Notes: a model not told the origin generated them from the sequence alone. A stretch of 13,972 nucleotides of DNA from Phycisphaerales bacterium (GCA_003520025.1 DOVP01000185.1:1-13972), one strand, 5' to 3'. Positions 1-7,911 are shown, numbered from the stretch's first letter. Numbers and translations: made by a program.

Positions 1-175
1 TACGACACCCCACCAATTCCCCTGAAACCACGGTGGCGGACTGCTGAGGGGCATGGAATCAGTAAAGAGTCGACTTTTTTCCATTCTCGCGAGTAGAATC
101 GGAAGACCAGTGATCGTCCCCGGTGCCAACTGATCACAGCCACCGGGTAGATCCGGGTGAAAGGGAACACGCCGT

Positions 176-3100
176 ATGCCACTGTTAGTTCGACATCTGG
201 ACGGCCCATTTGAAGGGCAAACCCAGACCTTTGGTGACGAGATTGAATCGATCCTGATTGGGCGTGACCCGGAAACATGTCAGATTGTTCTGCCACCAGA
301 CGCGAGAATGGCCGGCCGCGAACACTGCACACTCGCTCGCGTTCGAAGCAAATACCTGATCGATATGGATGCCGATCGCCGCGTCACGCTCGACGGCGGT
401 CAGTTGCTCGAGCGTGGCTCGCCTCTACCTGACTCCTGCGTCCTGCAGATCGGTCCGGATGGACCACGACTCAAACTGCTGACAACTCGTCATTCAAAAA
501 TGGCCTCCACGGCTGATCAGGAAATCGACGGGACTGAGATCGCTCGTCGCGCCTCCCGCGCTGCGAGTGAGTTGGAAGTACAAGAGGTCGCAGAGCAGGC
601 GGGCAGTTCACGCCGCATCGGCACCGCAGCAGGCGTCATCGCTGTGCTGGCGGTCATCGTCGCTGGCATCGTCTTCCTCGTCATGCAAAGCGACGTCGAG
701 GAGTTGCAAGTCGCTGATGCGGAGCAGGAAGGTGCCATCGAAAATCTCGAGGGACGCACCGACGAGATCGAAGACGACCTGATCGTTCTGGGCGCCGATC
801 TACCTGAGATCATGGCAGCCGCCCGTGAGTCGGTCTATCTCGTCGTGTTTCGTGGCGCCGAAGGCGGCGAAACCGGCATTGGAACTGCATTCGTCGTGGC
901 GCCAGACACGCTGGCGACAAACGCTCATGTCGCCGCCTGGCATGATCGCCTTGGTGAGAACGAGACCTTGCTGCTCCGCAGCGCCGCCGAAGATGGTGCA
1001 GATCCCACCGACATCATCGTTTCGGGAACCACTCCTCACCCCGGCTACGCCGCCTTCAGTGAGTTGTGGCGCGACTACGTCCCCGTGCGGCTCAACGCCT
1101 CAAAAGGCATCGACCCGGTCCGAAGTGCCGGTTCCGCCTGCGACCTCGCCCTGCTGACAGTGCCCGCGACCACACAACTCGGCCCGCCACTTCCCATGGC
1201 CAGCGTGGCACATCAAGCAGCACTCACTCCCGGACATGCCGTTGCATCGGTCGGCTTCCCAATGGAGGGAATGGCCATGGAGGGCGTCAATGTCCTGCGT
1301 CCCGTACCGCAGTCACAGATCGGCCGCGTGACGGCACTGACCACCTTCTTCAATACCTCCGAAAATGAATCTGAAACAGGACCGGGGCAGCGGAACATCC
1401 TCCTGCAGCACTCCATTCCGGGAACGGGTGGTGCCAGCGGCAGCCCCATCATCAACGGGGCCGGCGAAGTCATCGGTGTGCTGAGCGCCGTCAATTTTGC
1501 GATCGTCGACGGCCAGCGGATCCCAACAGGTGTCGGCGTGAACTACGCGCAACGATCAACCCTCCTCGAAGAACTACTTCAAGGGAAAGCAGCCACCCGA
1601 CTCGCTGAACGTTTGGCCGGGTGGGGACAAGCCGTTCAGAAGTTGTACCAGTCCAACCGGCTCGTGCGAGGCACTGGTGGCCTCGACACGGTGGTCGCCG
1701 TCTGGCGGCGGCAGATTCAGGACAAAGTGGGTCCCGACCAAGTGGTCTTGACGAAACGGCGGGCACTTGAGTTCTTTCCGCTGTCATCACTTGAGGCGGG
1801 ACGCGAGGTGGGGGGCGACGACGAAACCGGCTTCATAACCGAAGTCCCCATCGACGTGGAACAGGATGGCTGGTATCTCTTCGTCGTTGAATCAGACGGA
1901 CCGGTCGTGGCGGACATTGATGATCCTGATCGGGTTGCAGCCGGCATCAACTACATCCCGCTTGGCGACGGCGTGCAGGGTGTCGCGTTTCGCGGCCATA
2001 AAAATGGGCAGGTCACCGGACTTATCGAATCCGACGGTGCCGACCAGATCATCTACGCCATCGAAGAAGGCGACTCCGCCATCGACATACCAGACAATGT
2101 GCTTCGGCTCGCGCGAGATCAGTGGCGTGATGACCTCAATACACGGTGGGGCACCAGCGTCCGTGATGAAGGGGGACTGCACGCCAGTGCTGCGACCGGC
2201 GCCATAACACCAAGTACCCGCTTCTACGGAAACGAACCCATCTCCATCAACTCCTATGGCCGATACATGATCGCCGTCGTTGCTCCAGAGCGAGAGAACG
2301 TCGACCTCAAACTGTATCGCCTCGATGGCGAGAATCGTGAACTCCTCGCCGAAGATGTGCAGTCGGACTGGTATCCATATTTGGTCATCGACACTGACTT
2401 CGCCATCGAACTCGAAGCCGAGGTGATCAGCGACGAGCCGGAAACCGACTATGAGGTCTACGTCTACCGCGCAATCATCTCAGGCGACACTGATCAGGAT
2501 GACAAGGTTCTTGTTCCAGACTTGGTCAACGTCATGCTCCAGTTCGGCGATGTGGCCGATGAAGGCGAATCGCTCTCGTCCGATGTCAATGACAACGGTG
2601 CCGTGGATGTCGGCGATTTGCTCGCCGTCATCGGCAACTTCAACGACACGTGGCCCCTCGAAGCCCGCGAGCAGCCCAAGCGGCTGATCGTCTTCGAGAT
2701 CATCGGTGGCTCCTACCCTCGCGGCCAAGGGGTGCAGGACATCGCTCCATCGAACTTCACGCTTGAAGATGGCTGGCAAGCCATCATCGACTGGAAACTC
2801 AGCGTGCTGGTCGATTCGCTCGGAGATGGTGCCTTTGACTGGTGGGGGCACAACATCTGCGGCTACTGGCGAGACCACGACTACTACTGGACCCGGGACT
2901 ATGATCCGGCTCCCATGATATTCGAGCAACTTCAGCTCGCGAGAGAACTGTATCCATCGCTCGCAGACTTCACCATACTGCGGAACTTCGCCGACTTGCA
3001 CAACATCAAACTCTATGGGTATATCGGCCAGCCCCGATCATATGATCTGGGCGGAACTCCCTGCGGCATGCCGTTCGACACCAACTGGGAACATGGCGAC

Positions 3101-3604
3101 CTGGACGCCTTCGATACCTACTATGCAGAATTTGTAGAGAACGGATTCATCGGCATCGGCCACGATGCATCGGTTCACAACCCCGCCGATTCTCCCTGGT
3201 TACTGAATATGGTGCCGGAACTCAAGTCGCGGGGCATCGACATCTTCGTCGAATCTCTCCCAAAGCGCGTCAACCCACACCTACTCGGCTACAACGTCGT
3301 GGCAGAACACAAAGTTTGGGAAAGTTTCAGACGGTATCCAGAAACCTTCTACACAGAAGATGAAATCCGTGAGGCGGGCGGGCGCCGCCTGTACATGATG
3401 ACCTGGCCCTTCAATCAGGCACCTGGTGACAGCGACTATGACCCGGACTTCAATGTTCACGATTGGAGATTCAACACGACCAAAGAACTGCTGCTGGCCG
3501 GTGAAACCGTGCTGTGTCCGCTGTACGGACTGCATTGGCGAGGCTACCCACTTGAGGAATTGGTCGCCGCCGCCCAGCAGACGGCCAACGTCGTCATCGA
3601 GTAA
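176..3604 (+). CDS. FHA-like / TM / trypsin-like serine protease / dockerin multidomain membrane protein
   Basis: A 1142-residue protein. Residues 1-102 look like an FHA (phosphothreonine-binding) domain, with IGR at 28-30 and GREH at 47-50. A hydrophobic helix at about 148-170 follows RR and is probably the only transmembrane segment, putting FHA in the cytoplasm. An acidic, probably coiled-coil linker (172-205) leads to a chymotrypsin-fold protease (about 211-470) with His251 (TNAHV), Asp323 (CDLALL) and Ser421 (GASGSP). Residues 540-765 are beta-rich and may be PPC-like modules. Two dockerin-type calcium loops lie at 770-791 (D771, D773, D775, D782) and 803-822 (D803, N805, N807, D814). 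Residues 835-1142 form an aromatic-rich, possibly TIM-barrel-like domain that I cannot assign. The ATG has AGGGA 9 nt upstream. The protease triad is clear, but the substrate and the role of the fusion are unknown. The next gene downstream is small and doubtful, so no operon partner is evident. Confidence 0.85.
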   Translation: MPLLVRHLDGPFEGQTQTFGDEIESILIGRDPETCQIVLPPDARMAGREHCTLARVRSKYLIDMDADRRVTLDGGQLLERGSPLPDSCVLQIGPDGPRLKLLTTRHSKMASTADQEIDGTEIARRASRAASELEVQEVAEQAGSSRRIGTAAGVIAVLAVIVAGIVFLVMQSDVEELQVADAEQEGAIENLEGRTDEIEDDLIVLGADLPEIMAAARESVYLVVFRGAEGGETGIGTAFVVAPDTLATNAHVAAWHDRLGENETLLLRSAAEDGADPTDIIVSGTTPHPGYAAFSELWRDYVPVRLNASKGIDPVRSAGSACDLALLTVPATTQLGPPLPMASVAHQAALTPGHAVASVGFPMEGMAMEGVNVLRPVPQSQIGRVTALTTFFNTSENESETGPGQRNILLQHSIPGTGGASGSPIINGAGEVIGVLSAVNFAIVDGQRIPTGVGVNYAQRSTLLEELLQGKAATRLAERLAGWGQAVQKLYQSNRLVRGTGGLDTVVAVWRRQIQDKVGPDQVVLTKRRALEFFPLSSLEAGREVGGDDETGFITEVPIDVEQDGWYLFVVESDGPVVADIDDPDRVAAGINYIPLGDGVQGVAFRGHKNGQVTGLIESDGADQIIYAIEEGDSAIDIPDNVLRLARDQWRDDLNTRWGTSVRDEGGLHASAATGAITPSTRFYGNEPISINSYGRYMIAVVAPERENVDLKLYRLDGENRELLAEDVQSDWYPYLVIDTDFAIELEAEVISDEPETDYEVYVYRAIISGDTDQDDKVLVPDLVNVMLQFGDVADEGESLSSDVNDNGAVDVGDLLAVIGNFNDTWPLEAREQPKRLIVFEIIGGSYPRGQGVQDIAPSNFTLEDGWQAIIDWKLSVLVDSLGDGAFDWWGHNICGYWRDHDYYWTRDYDPAPMIFEQLQLARELYPSLADFTILRNFADLHNIKLYGYIGQPRSYDLGGTPCGMPFDTNWEHGDLDAFDTYYAEFVENGFIGIGHDASVHNPADSPWLLNMVPELKSRGIDIFVESLPKRVNPHLLGYNVVAEHKVWESFRRYPETFYTEDEIREAGGRRLYMMTWPFNQAPGDSDYDPDFNVHDWRFNTTKELLLAGETVLCPLYGLHWRGYPLEELVAAAQQTANVVIE

Positions 3605-3688
3605 TCCGCATCCCACGACACGCGGCTCGACTATCATGACGAGCGCTGAAGTCACTCCATCCGCAACGCACAACCACGGAACACCTCA

Positions 3689-3862
3689 ATGACCACCGAA
3701 CGAAAGCCCGGAAGCCGAGGTGTCACCGAGCGGTTCACCAAGGGTCCAAAGACCCGCGAGGCCGATCATGGCAATGCCCGCGGCAACCAGCCGAACGAGT
3801 CCCGCAAAGGCTCTACCAAGACAAAATCGCCGAGTAAGGGCTTCAAGAAACGTCGCAAGTGA
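3689..3862 (+). CDS. possible small, highly basic hypothetical protein (57 aa)
   Basis: This short frame begins ATG-ACC-ACC (MTTERKPGSRG) and ends in FKKRRK. It is rich in Lys, Arg, Ser and Gly, with no hydrophobic segment and almost no aliphatic core, so it would be disordered and strongly positive. Such composition fits a nucleic-acid-associated or ribosome-associated small protein, but no family is recognised. It lies 84 nt after the FHA-protease gene and 149 nt before acr3. The upstream sequence has only a weak GGA about 10 nt before the ATG, unlike the clear GGAG sites of most neighbours. A longer frame on the opposite strand over the same DNA starts with GTG and has no ribosome binding site, so I prefer this one. 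It may still be a chance frame. Confidence 0.4.
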   Translation: MTTERKPGSRGVTERFTKGPKTREADHGNARGNQPNESRKGSTKTKSPSKGFKKRRK

Positions 3863-4011
3863 AGCGAATCGCTGAGCCATACGCAACAAGCCCACCAGCG
3901 AAGGCCATCGATTTATCGGCAGCGGGCTCGCCATCGACTCTGGGAAAGAGGTCGACTGATCCTTCAGCCGCCTCATGGCCCACCCGCCCCCGGATACCCT
4001 CCGCCACCTGA

Positions 4012-5079
4012 ATGACCCCCCCACGCCCCAAACGACTTGGCGTCCTCGACCGCTTCCTGACGCTGTGGATCTTCCTCGCCATGGGCATCGGTGTCGCGAT
4101 CGGATACTTCACACCGGACTTCGGTACTTGGATTGGCTCACTTCATAGCGAAGGCTCCAACACGAGCATCCCTATTGCGATCGGGTTGATCCTCATGATG
4201 TACCCGCCGCTTGCCAAGGTGAAGTACGAGGAGCTCGGAGATGTACTTCGAAACGTCAAGATCCTCGGGCTCTCACTGATTCAGAACTGGATCATCGGCC
4301 CGATCCTGATGTTCGCCCTCGCGATCCTCTTTCTGCGAGATCACCCGGAGTTCATGGTCGGCCTCATCATGATCGGGCTCGCTCGCTGTATTGCCATGGT
4401 CATCGTGTGGAATGATCTGGCCGATGGCGATTCCGAATACGCCGCGGGGCTCGTCGCCTTCAACTCGATCTTCCAGGTGCTCTTCTACAGCATCTATGCG
4501 TGGGTGTTCGTCACCGTACTGCCCCCACTTTTCGGGCTCACAGGCAGCGAAGTGGCGATCAGCATGGGCGAGATTGCGACGACCGTATTCATCTATCTGG
4601 GCATCCCATTCATCGCTGGCGGGCTGACACGTCTGATTCTGGTGAAAACACGAGGCAAGAATTGGTATCACGGCGTGTTCATCCCCAAGATCTCGCCGAT
4701 TACGCTGATCGCCCTGTTGTTCACCATCATCGTGATGTTCTCGACGCAGGGCGAGAAGATCATCAACCAACCCATTGATGTGCTGCTCATCGCGATACCG
4801 CTACTGATCTACTTCGTGGTGATGTTCCTGCTGAGTTTCGTCATGAGCAAACTCGCAGGAGCGAATTATCCGCAGAGTGCCACCCTCTCATTCACCGCCG
4901 CGAGCAATAACTTCGAACTCGCGATCGCGGTCGCCATCGGCGTCTTCGGCATCAGCAACGGAGCCGCCTTCGCCGCCGTCATCGGCCCACTCGTAGAAGT
5001 TCCGGTTCTGATCGGTCTCGTCTGGGTGGCGTTGTGGATTCGCGGCCGGTTCTTCATACAGACAGGAGCCATTGAATGA
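4012..5079 (+). CDS. acr3: arsenite efflux transporter, Acr3 family
   Basis: Acr3 proteins export As(III) through the inner membrane, driven by the proton gradient, and belong to the BART superfamily with ten membrane helices. The 355-residue product has the family length and many hydrophobic segments. It carries the signature [19 protein letters not shown]; Cys126 matches the essential helix-4 cysteine. SNNFELAIA follows, and Glu302 matches the conserved acidic residue. LVEVPVL is near the C-terminus. The start is well bounded: an in-frame TGA at 4009-4011 directly precedes the ATG, so no upstream extension is possible. There is no strong Shine-Dalgarno, and codons 2-4 contain a run of seven C. 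The stop overlaps the next start by 4 nt. No arsR or arsC gene is visible nearby, so regulation is not evident. Confidence 0.95.
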   Translation: MTPPRPKRLGVLDRFLTLWIFLAMGIGVAIGYFTPDFGTWIGSLHSEGSNTSIPIAIGLILMMYPPLAKVKYEELGDVLRNVKILGLSLIQNWIIGPILMFALAILFLRDHPEFMVGLIMIGLARCIAMVIVWNDLADGDSEYAAGLVAFNSIFQVLFYSIYAWVFVTVLPPLFGLTGSEVAISMGEIATTVFIYLGIPFIAGGLTRLILVKTRGKNWYHGVFIPKISPITLIALLFTIIVMFSTQGEKIINQPIDVLLIAIPLLIYFVVMFLLSFVMSKLAGANYPQSATLSFTAASNNFELAIAVAIGVFGISNGAAFAAVIGPLVEVPVLIGLVWVALWIRGRFFIQTGAIE

Positions 5080-5507
5080 TCACCGCCGAGAACGTCAAAG
5101 AACTTGCCATTCGCTTCTGGGCGATTGTCGGCAGCAGCAGCGACGGCCATGAGGCTGCAGGCATGTTTCTCACCGGTGGACTGCTCCTCCCCGACGGGGC
5201 ATGGGTCAGCATTGCGGAGCATCAAGCGATGCACAGGCCGCTCTGTGATGAGTCCCACGAGTGGCTCAGTTTGTCGGTGACCACGCTGTGCGAAGACCCG
5301 CAACGCGTGCTGGCACGGGGCACCGTTCGCTGGGGGGCAACCGTCACCCGAACGGGGCATCGCCTGATGGCGGATGTCGGGGAACTGTGGGTCATTGAAC
5401 GCGATCTCGACGACGGCTTGCGATGGACGCACTACTGGTCCGACAGCCTCACGCTCTTGGAGGGATCATGTCCGCTCTCGGAGGCTTGGGGCGACGGGGC
5501 TGCCTGA
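5076..5507 (+). CDS. NTF2-like (SnoaL-type) protein coupled to acr3
   Basis: A 143-residue soluble protein with the alpha-helix-then-beta pattern of small NTF2-fold proteins: an N-terminal helix ([15 protein letters not shown]), then strands such as [23 protein letters not shown] and [15 protein letters not shown]. No signal peptide or membrane segment is seen. A strong AGGAG at 5064-5068 lies 7 nt before the ATG, inside the end of acr3, and ATG overlaps the acr3 TGA, so translation is probably coupled. This suggests a role connected with arsenite export or with the same stress, but the fold alone does not give an activity; NTF2-like proteins include enzymes, ligand binders and inert scaffolds. 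Three cysteines (57, 72, 132) are present, and no arsenic-binding motif is claimed. Confidence 0.75.
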   Translation: MITAENVKELAIRFWAIVGSSSDGHEAAGMFLTGGLLLPDGAWVSIAEHQAMHRPLCDESHEWLSLSVTTLCEDPQRVLARGTVRWGATVTRTGHRLMADVGELWVIERDLDDGLRWTHYWSDSLTLLEGSCPLSEAWGDGAA

Positions 5508-5532
5508 CGAGTTGACGCATGACCTGCAAATA

Positions 5533-5555
5533 AGCGGGCCTGCCCCGTGCCCGCT
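5533..5555 (-). terminator. hairpin between convergent genes, probable terminator
   Basis: A 7-bp perfect stem (AGCGGGC at 5533-5539 with GCCCGCT at 5549-5555) encloses a 9-nt loop. Read on the minus strand it is followed by TTATTT, so it fits a terminator for the lipoprotein gene. Its stem overlaps that gene's stop codon (5554-5556). It may also slow plus-strand transcription leaving the NTF2-like gene. Confidence 0.5.
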
Positions 5556-6126
5556 ACTTCACTTCGCCAGTCGCGCCAATCAAGCCTGCGGAGAGGTCGG
5601 TGTGGTGATGGACCATCTTCCAGCCGCCCTGCTCCTTGCGGAAGATGTTCGTCGCTCTAAATCGCACTTCAACTGGCTTGCCGTCAGCCGTCATGTTCTC
5701 GCCCACTTCCTCTGTGACGGTGTACCCCATGCACGGCCCTGCGACCACCTGCATGTTCTCAGCCACAACCTTGCCGCCGAGTTTGAGCGCAGCTTCTCGC
5801 CGCCACTCTTTTCCAACAGCATCCCAGCCAACAATGCGCCCACCCATCGGACCGAGCTGCGAGACATCCGATTCGTGCGACCACACCGCCTCCATCGGGG
5901 TGATGTTGCCAACAAACATCTCGTTGAGCGCCGCATAGAACGCATCGTTTGCCGCGCGGACACCGGCAATGTCGCCTGCGGTCGGAGGACAGCAGACAGC
6001 CGAATCACTCGAAAAAGCGGTTGGACAGCAGATCGGACTCGTGGACTGACATCCGGCGATCGCGACTGCCGCGAGGATGGCGATTGAAATGCTGGACAGT
6101 CGAGTGCGTACAACGCGAGAATACAT
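5554..6126 (-). CDS. lipoprotein with DUF4440/SnoaL-like (NTF2-fold) domain
   Basis: A 190-residue predicted lipoprotein. The N-terminus has arginines, a hydrophobic stretch and the lipobox IAGC, so lipidation would be at Cys26. Just after it is a short Cys-Pro-rich stretch (ICCP and VCCPP). The mature part (about residues 47-180) has the DUF4440/SnoaL_3 pattern: helix with AANDAFYAALN, then WSHESDVSQLGPMGG, IVGWDAVGKEW, and a late strand GGWKMVHHHTDLS. Start choice: AGGAG (5'-AGGAG read on minus, 6136-6140) is 9 nt from the ATG at 6126 but only 3 nt from the in-frame ATG at 6132, so 6126 is preferred. Longer versions would run back toward the tRNA and are unlikely. Substrate and activity are unknown. 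It converges on the acr3 unit. Confidence 0.8.
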   Translation of the reverse strand: MYSRVVRTRLSSISIAILAAVAIAGCQSTSPICCPTAFSSDSAVCCPPTAGDIAGVRAANDAFYAALNEMFVGNITPMEAVWSHESDVSQLGPMGGRIVGWDAVGKEWRREAALKLGGKVVAENMQVVAGPCMGYTVTEEVGENMTADGKPVEVRFRATNIFRKEQGGWKMVHHHTDLSAGLIGATGEVK

Positions 6127-6207
6127 GGGCATGAGCTCCTGAGTGTGTTGATGGGAATTCATCGAAAAGACCCTGTCGGCACGTGTGTCAGCAGAGCTTG
6201 AGGTGAA

Positions 6208-6280
6208 CTCCCCCGGCTGGACTCGAACCAGCAACCTAGCGGTTAACAGCCGCTCGCTCTACCAATTGAGCTACAGGGGA
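6208..6280 (-). tRNA. tRNA-Asn (anticodon GTT)
   Basis: A full cloverleaf can be folded on the minus strand. The acceptor is TCCCCTG paired with CGGGGGA (one T-G pair), with discriminator G. The D arm is GCTC-AATTGGTA-GAGC. The anticodon stem is AGCGG/CCGCT around loop CTGTTAA, giving anticodon GTT. The variable loop is 5 nt, and the T arm is GCTGG-TTCGAGT-CCAGC. The CCA end is not encoded. The length, 73 nt with the discriminator, is standard. It lies upstream of the lipoprotein gene on the same strand, and might be co-transcribed with it. Confidence 0.97.
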
Positions 6281-6363
6281 TCGAGATGTGGCTCGGCCAG
6301 TACCGTTGCAGGCCTGCCAAGACAGGACAAGATACCGGGCAACCACTCGGTGGGCAACGGACC

Positions 6364-6391
6364 TTGACAATCTCGGCGGGGGCCGTATCCT
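6364..6391 (+). promoter_or_regulatory. sigma70-type promoter candidate for rpmE
   Basis: A perfect TTGACA (6364-6369) is followed after 16 nt by TATCCT (6386-6391; four of six match TATAAT). Transcription would start near 6398, giving a leader of about 50 nt before the rpmE ATG. The position and spacing fit a housekeeping promoter for rpmE and perhaps prfA. Confidence 0.55.
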
Positions 6392-6450
6392 GCGGGGCTC
6401 GGCGGTGGGTCTGCCGGACAATCCTCGCCGCCTCTGGAGATGCCCTGACC

Positions 6451-6678
6451 ATGAAGAAAGACACCCATCCTGAGTACTACCCCGAGTGCCAAGTCACGTA
6501 CCGCGGAGAGGTCATCATGACCGTGGGCGCTACCGTGCCTGAGATGAAGGTGGAGATCTGGTCCGGTTCGCATCCTTTCTACACCGGCAAGTCCTCGTTC
6601 GTGGATACTGCCGGGCGGGTCGAGAAGTTCCAGAACAAGTTCAAGGGTGACTACTTCAAGAAGAAGAAACAGAAGTAG
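6451..6678 (+). CDS. rpmE: 50S ribosomal protein L31, zinc-free (C-) variant
   Basis: A 75-residue protein with the L31 pattern: MKKDTHPEYYP at the start, VEIWSGSHPFYTGKSSF in the middle, DTAGRVEKFQNKF, then a basic tail KKKKQK. L31 joins the large subunit near the 5S rRNA and bridges the two subunits. In zinc-binding L31 the two pairs are CxC and CxxC; here the matching places read TYRG and WSGS, so all four zinc ligands are gone. One unrelated cysteine remains at 13. The ATG at 6451 has GGAG at 6436-6439, 11 nt away. It is followed by a hairpin and prfA, the rpmE-prfA order known from other bacteria. Confidence 0.93.
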   Translation: MKKDTHPEYYPECQVTYRGEVIMTVGATVPEMKVEIWSGSHPFYTGKSSFVDTAGRVEKFQNKFKGDYFKKKKQK

Positions 6679-6700
6679 ATCCCCCTCCTCGAGTTCTCTC

Positions 6701-6732
6701 AAGCCGTACCCCTTGCCGGGTACGGCTTCTTC
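6701..6732 (+). terminator. 11-bp hairpin between rpmE and prfA
   Basis: AAGCCGTACCC (6701-6711) pairs perfectly with GGGTACGGCTT (6718-6728) around a 6-nt loop, followed by a pyrimidine tail CTTC. It stands 22 nt after the rpmE stop and ends 30 nt before the preferred prfA start, so it probably terminates or attenuates transcription from rpmE into prfA. The tail is not a long T run, so termination may be incomplete. Confidence 0.65.
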
Positions 6733-6762
6733 ATGCGCTGCCGGGTACCCTCATGCCACCTG

Positions 6763-7845
6763 ATGATCGAACTCCCCGATAATCTCATCGCCAAACTCGA
6801 CGAACTGGCCGAACAGTTTGACCGATGTCAGGCCGAACTGCTCACGCCAGAGGTCACGTGCGACCACATCCGTGTGCGGGAAGTATCGATTCGCCGCGCC
6901 GCCCTCGAGCGGATCGTCATGCCGTACCGATCCTGGGCCGATACGCGGACGGAACATGTGGAGACGGAGTCGCTGCTCAAGGCCGAAACCGACGACGAGT
7001 TGCGATCAATGATCCGCGAGGAATTGGAGGCCCTCGAATCCCGGGCCGACACGCTCGCAGCGGCGTTGCAAGCGCGGCTCGTCCACGCCGATGATGACTC
7101 CATCGGATCACTCATCCTGGAACTTCGGGCCGGTGTCGGCGGCGACGAAGCGGCACTCTGGGCGGGCGATCTGCTCGACATGTACCGCCGATTTGCTGCA
7201 ATCCGCGGATGGACCGTGGAAGACCTCGACATGTCGGTCGGTGAACAAGGCGGCGTCCGATCGGCCACCATCTCGGTATCCGGCGAAGGAGCCTGGTCCT
7301 GCCTCGGCTACGAAGGCGGCACCCATCAGGTCAAACGCGTACCGGCCACCGAGTCGCAGGGTCGGGTGCATACCTCCACCGCCACCGTTGCCGTGCTACC
7401 GGAACCCAAAGAAGTAGAGATCGATCTCGACGCCAGCGACGTCAAAGAAATGATCACGACCGCAACCGGTCCCGGTGGGCAGAACGTCAACAAGGTCTCG
7501 ACGGCCGTGCATCTCATCCACGAACCCACCGGCATCGAGGTGCGGATGCAGGACACCAAGAGCCAGGCGCAGAACCGCCAGAAAGCATGGAAACTGCTGC
7601 GTGCCCGACTGTACGAGCGGCAGCGGGCCGAACAGGAAGCCGAGCGGGCCCAGAGCCGCCATGCCATGATCGGCAGCGGCTCACGAGCAGAAAAAATCCG
7701 CACCTACCGCTACAAGGATGCCATCGTGGTAGATCACCGCATCAGCCGCTCATTCCCACTGCAGGGGTTGCTTCAGGGCGATCTGCAGGGACTCATCGAC
7801 GAACTGATTGAACTCGATACGGCGCAGCGGCTTGCAGCCCTGTAA
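6763..7845 (+). CDS. prfA: peptide chain release factor 1
   Basis: RF1 reads UAA and UAG in the ribosomal A site and triggers peptide release. The 360-residue product from the ATG at 6763 equals the classical RF1 length. The GGQ catalytic motif (GPGGQNVNK) is at about 238-240. The codon-recognition loop reads VPATESQGR, i.e. the P-A-T tripeptide of RF1 and not the SPF of RF2. GVGGDEA is present in domain 2. An in-frame ATG at 6733 would add ten residues but starts directly behind the hairpin tail with no room for a ribosome site, so I use 6763. That start also lacks a GGAG, unlike its neighbours. prmC, which often follows prfA, is not next door. Confidence 0.95.
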   Translation: MIELPDNLIAKLDELAEQFDRCQAELLTPEVTCDHIRVREVSIRRAALERIVMPYRSWADTRTEHVETESLLKAETDDELRSMIREELEALESRADTLAAALQARLVHADDDSIGSLILELRAGVGGDEAALWAGDLLDMYRRFAAIRGWTVEDLDMSVGEQGGVRSATISVSGEGAWSCLGYEGGTHQVKRVPATESQGRVHTSTATVAVLPEPKEVEIDLDASDVKEMITTATGPGGQNVNKVSTAVHLIHEPTGIEVRMQDTKSQAQNRQKAWKLLRARLYERQRAEQEAERAQSRHAMIGSGSRAEKIRTYRYKDAIVVDHRISRSFPLQGLLQGDLQGLIDELIELDTAQRLAAL

Positions 7846-7911
7846 AGAAGTGGAACCGTCACCGCCCTCTGGCAGTATCCTGATGTGGGATTACGCCCCG
7901 GAGAAACATCC

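Noticed and set aside
83..99. Imperfect palindrome ATTCT-N7-AGAAT upstream of the first gene, close to a T6 run at 75-80
   Set aside because: It could be an operator or the end of an upstream terminator, but only one copy exists and no -35/-10 pair or matching stem is clear, so it is not called.
3686..4024. A 112-codon open frame on the minus strand between the FHA protein and acr3
   Set aside because: GTG start in a C/G run, no ribosome site, and overlaps the start of acr3; no recognisable family.
6208..6280. tRNA-Asn as an integration site for a mobile element
   Set aside because: No integrase gene and no repeat of the tRNA 3' end were seen in the window.
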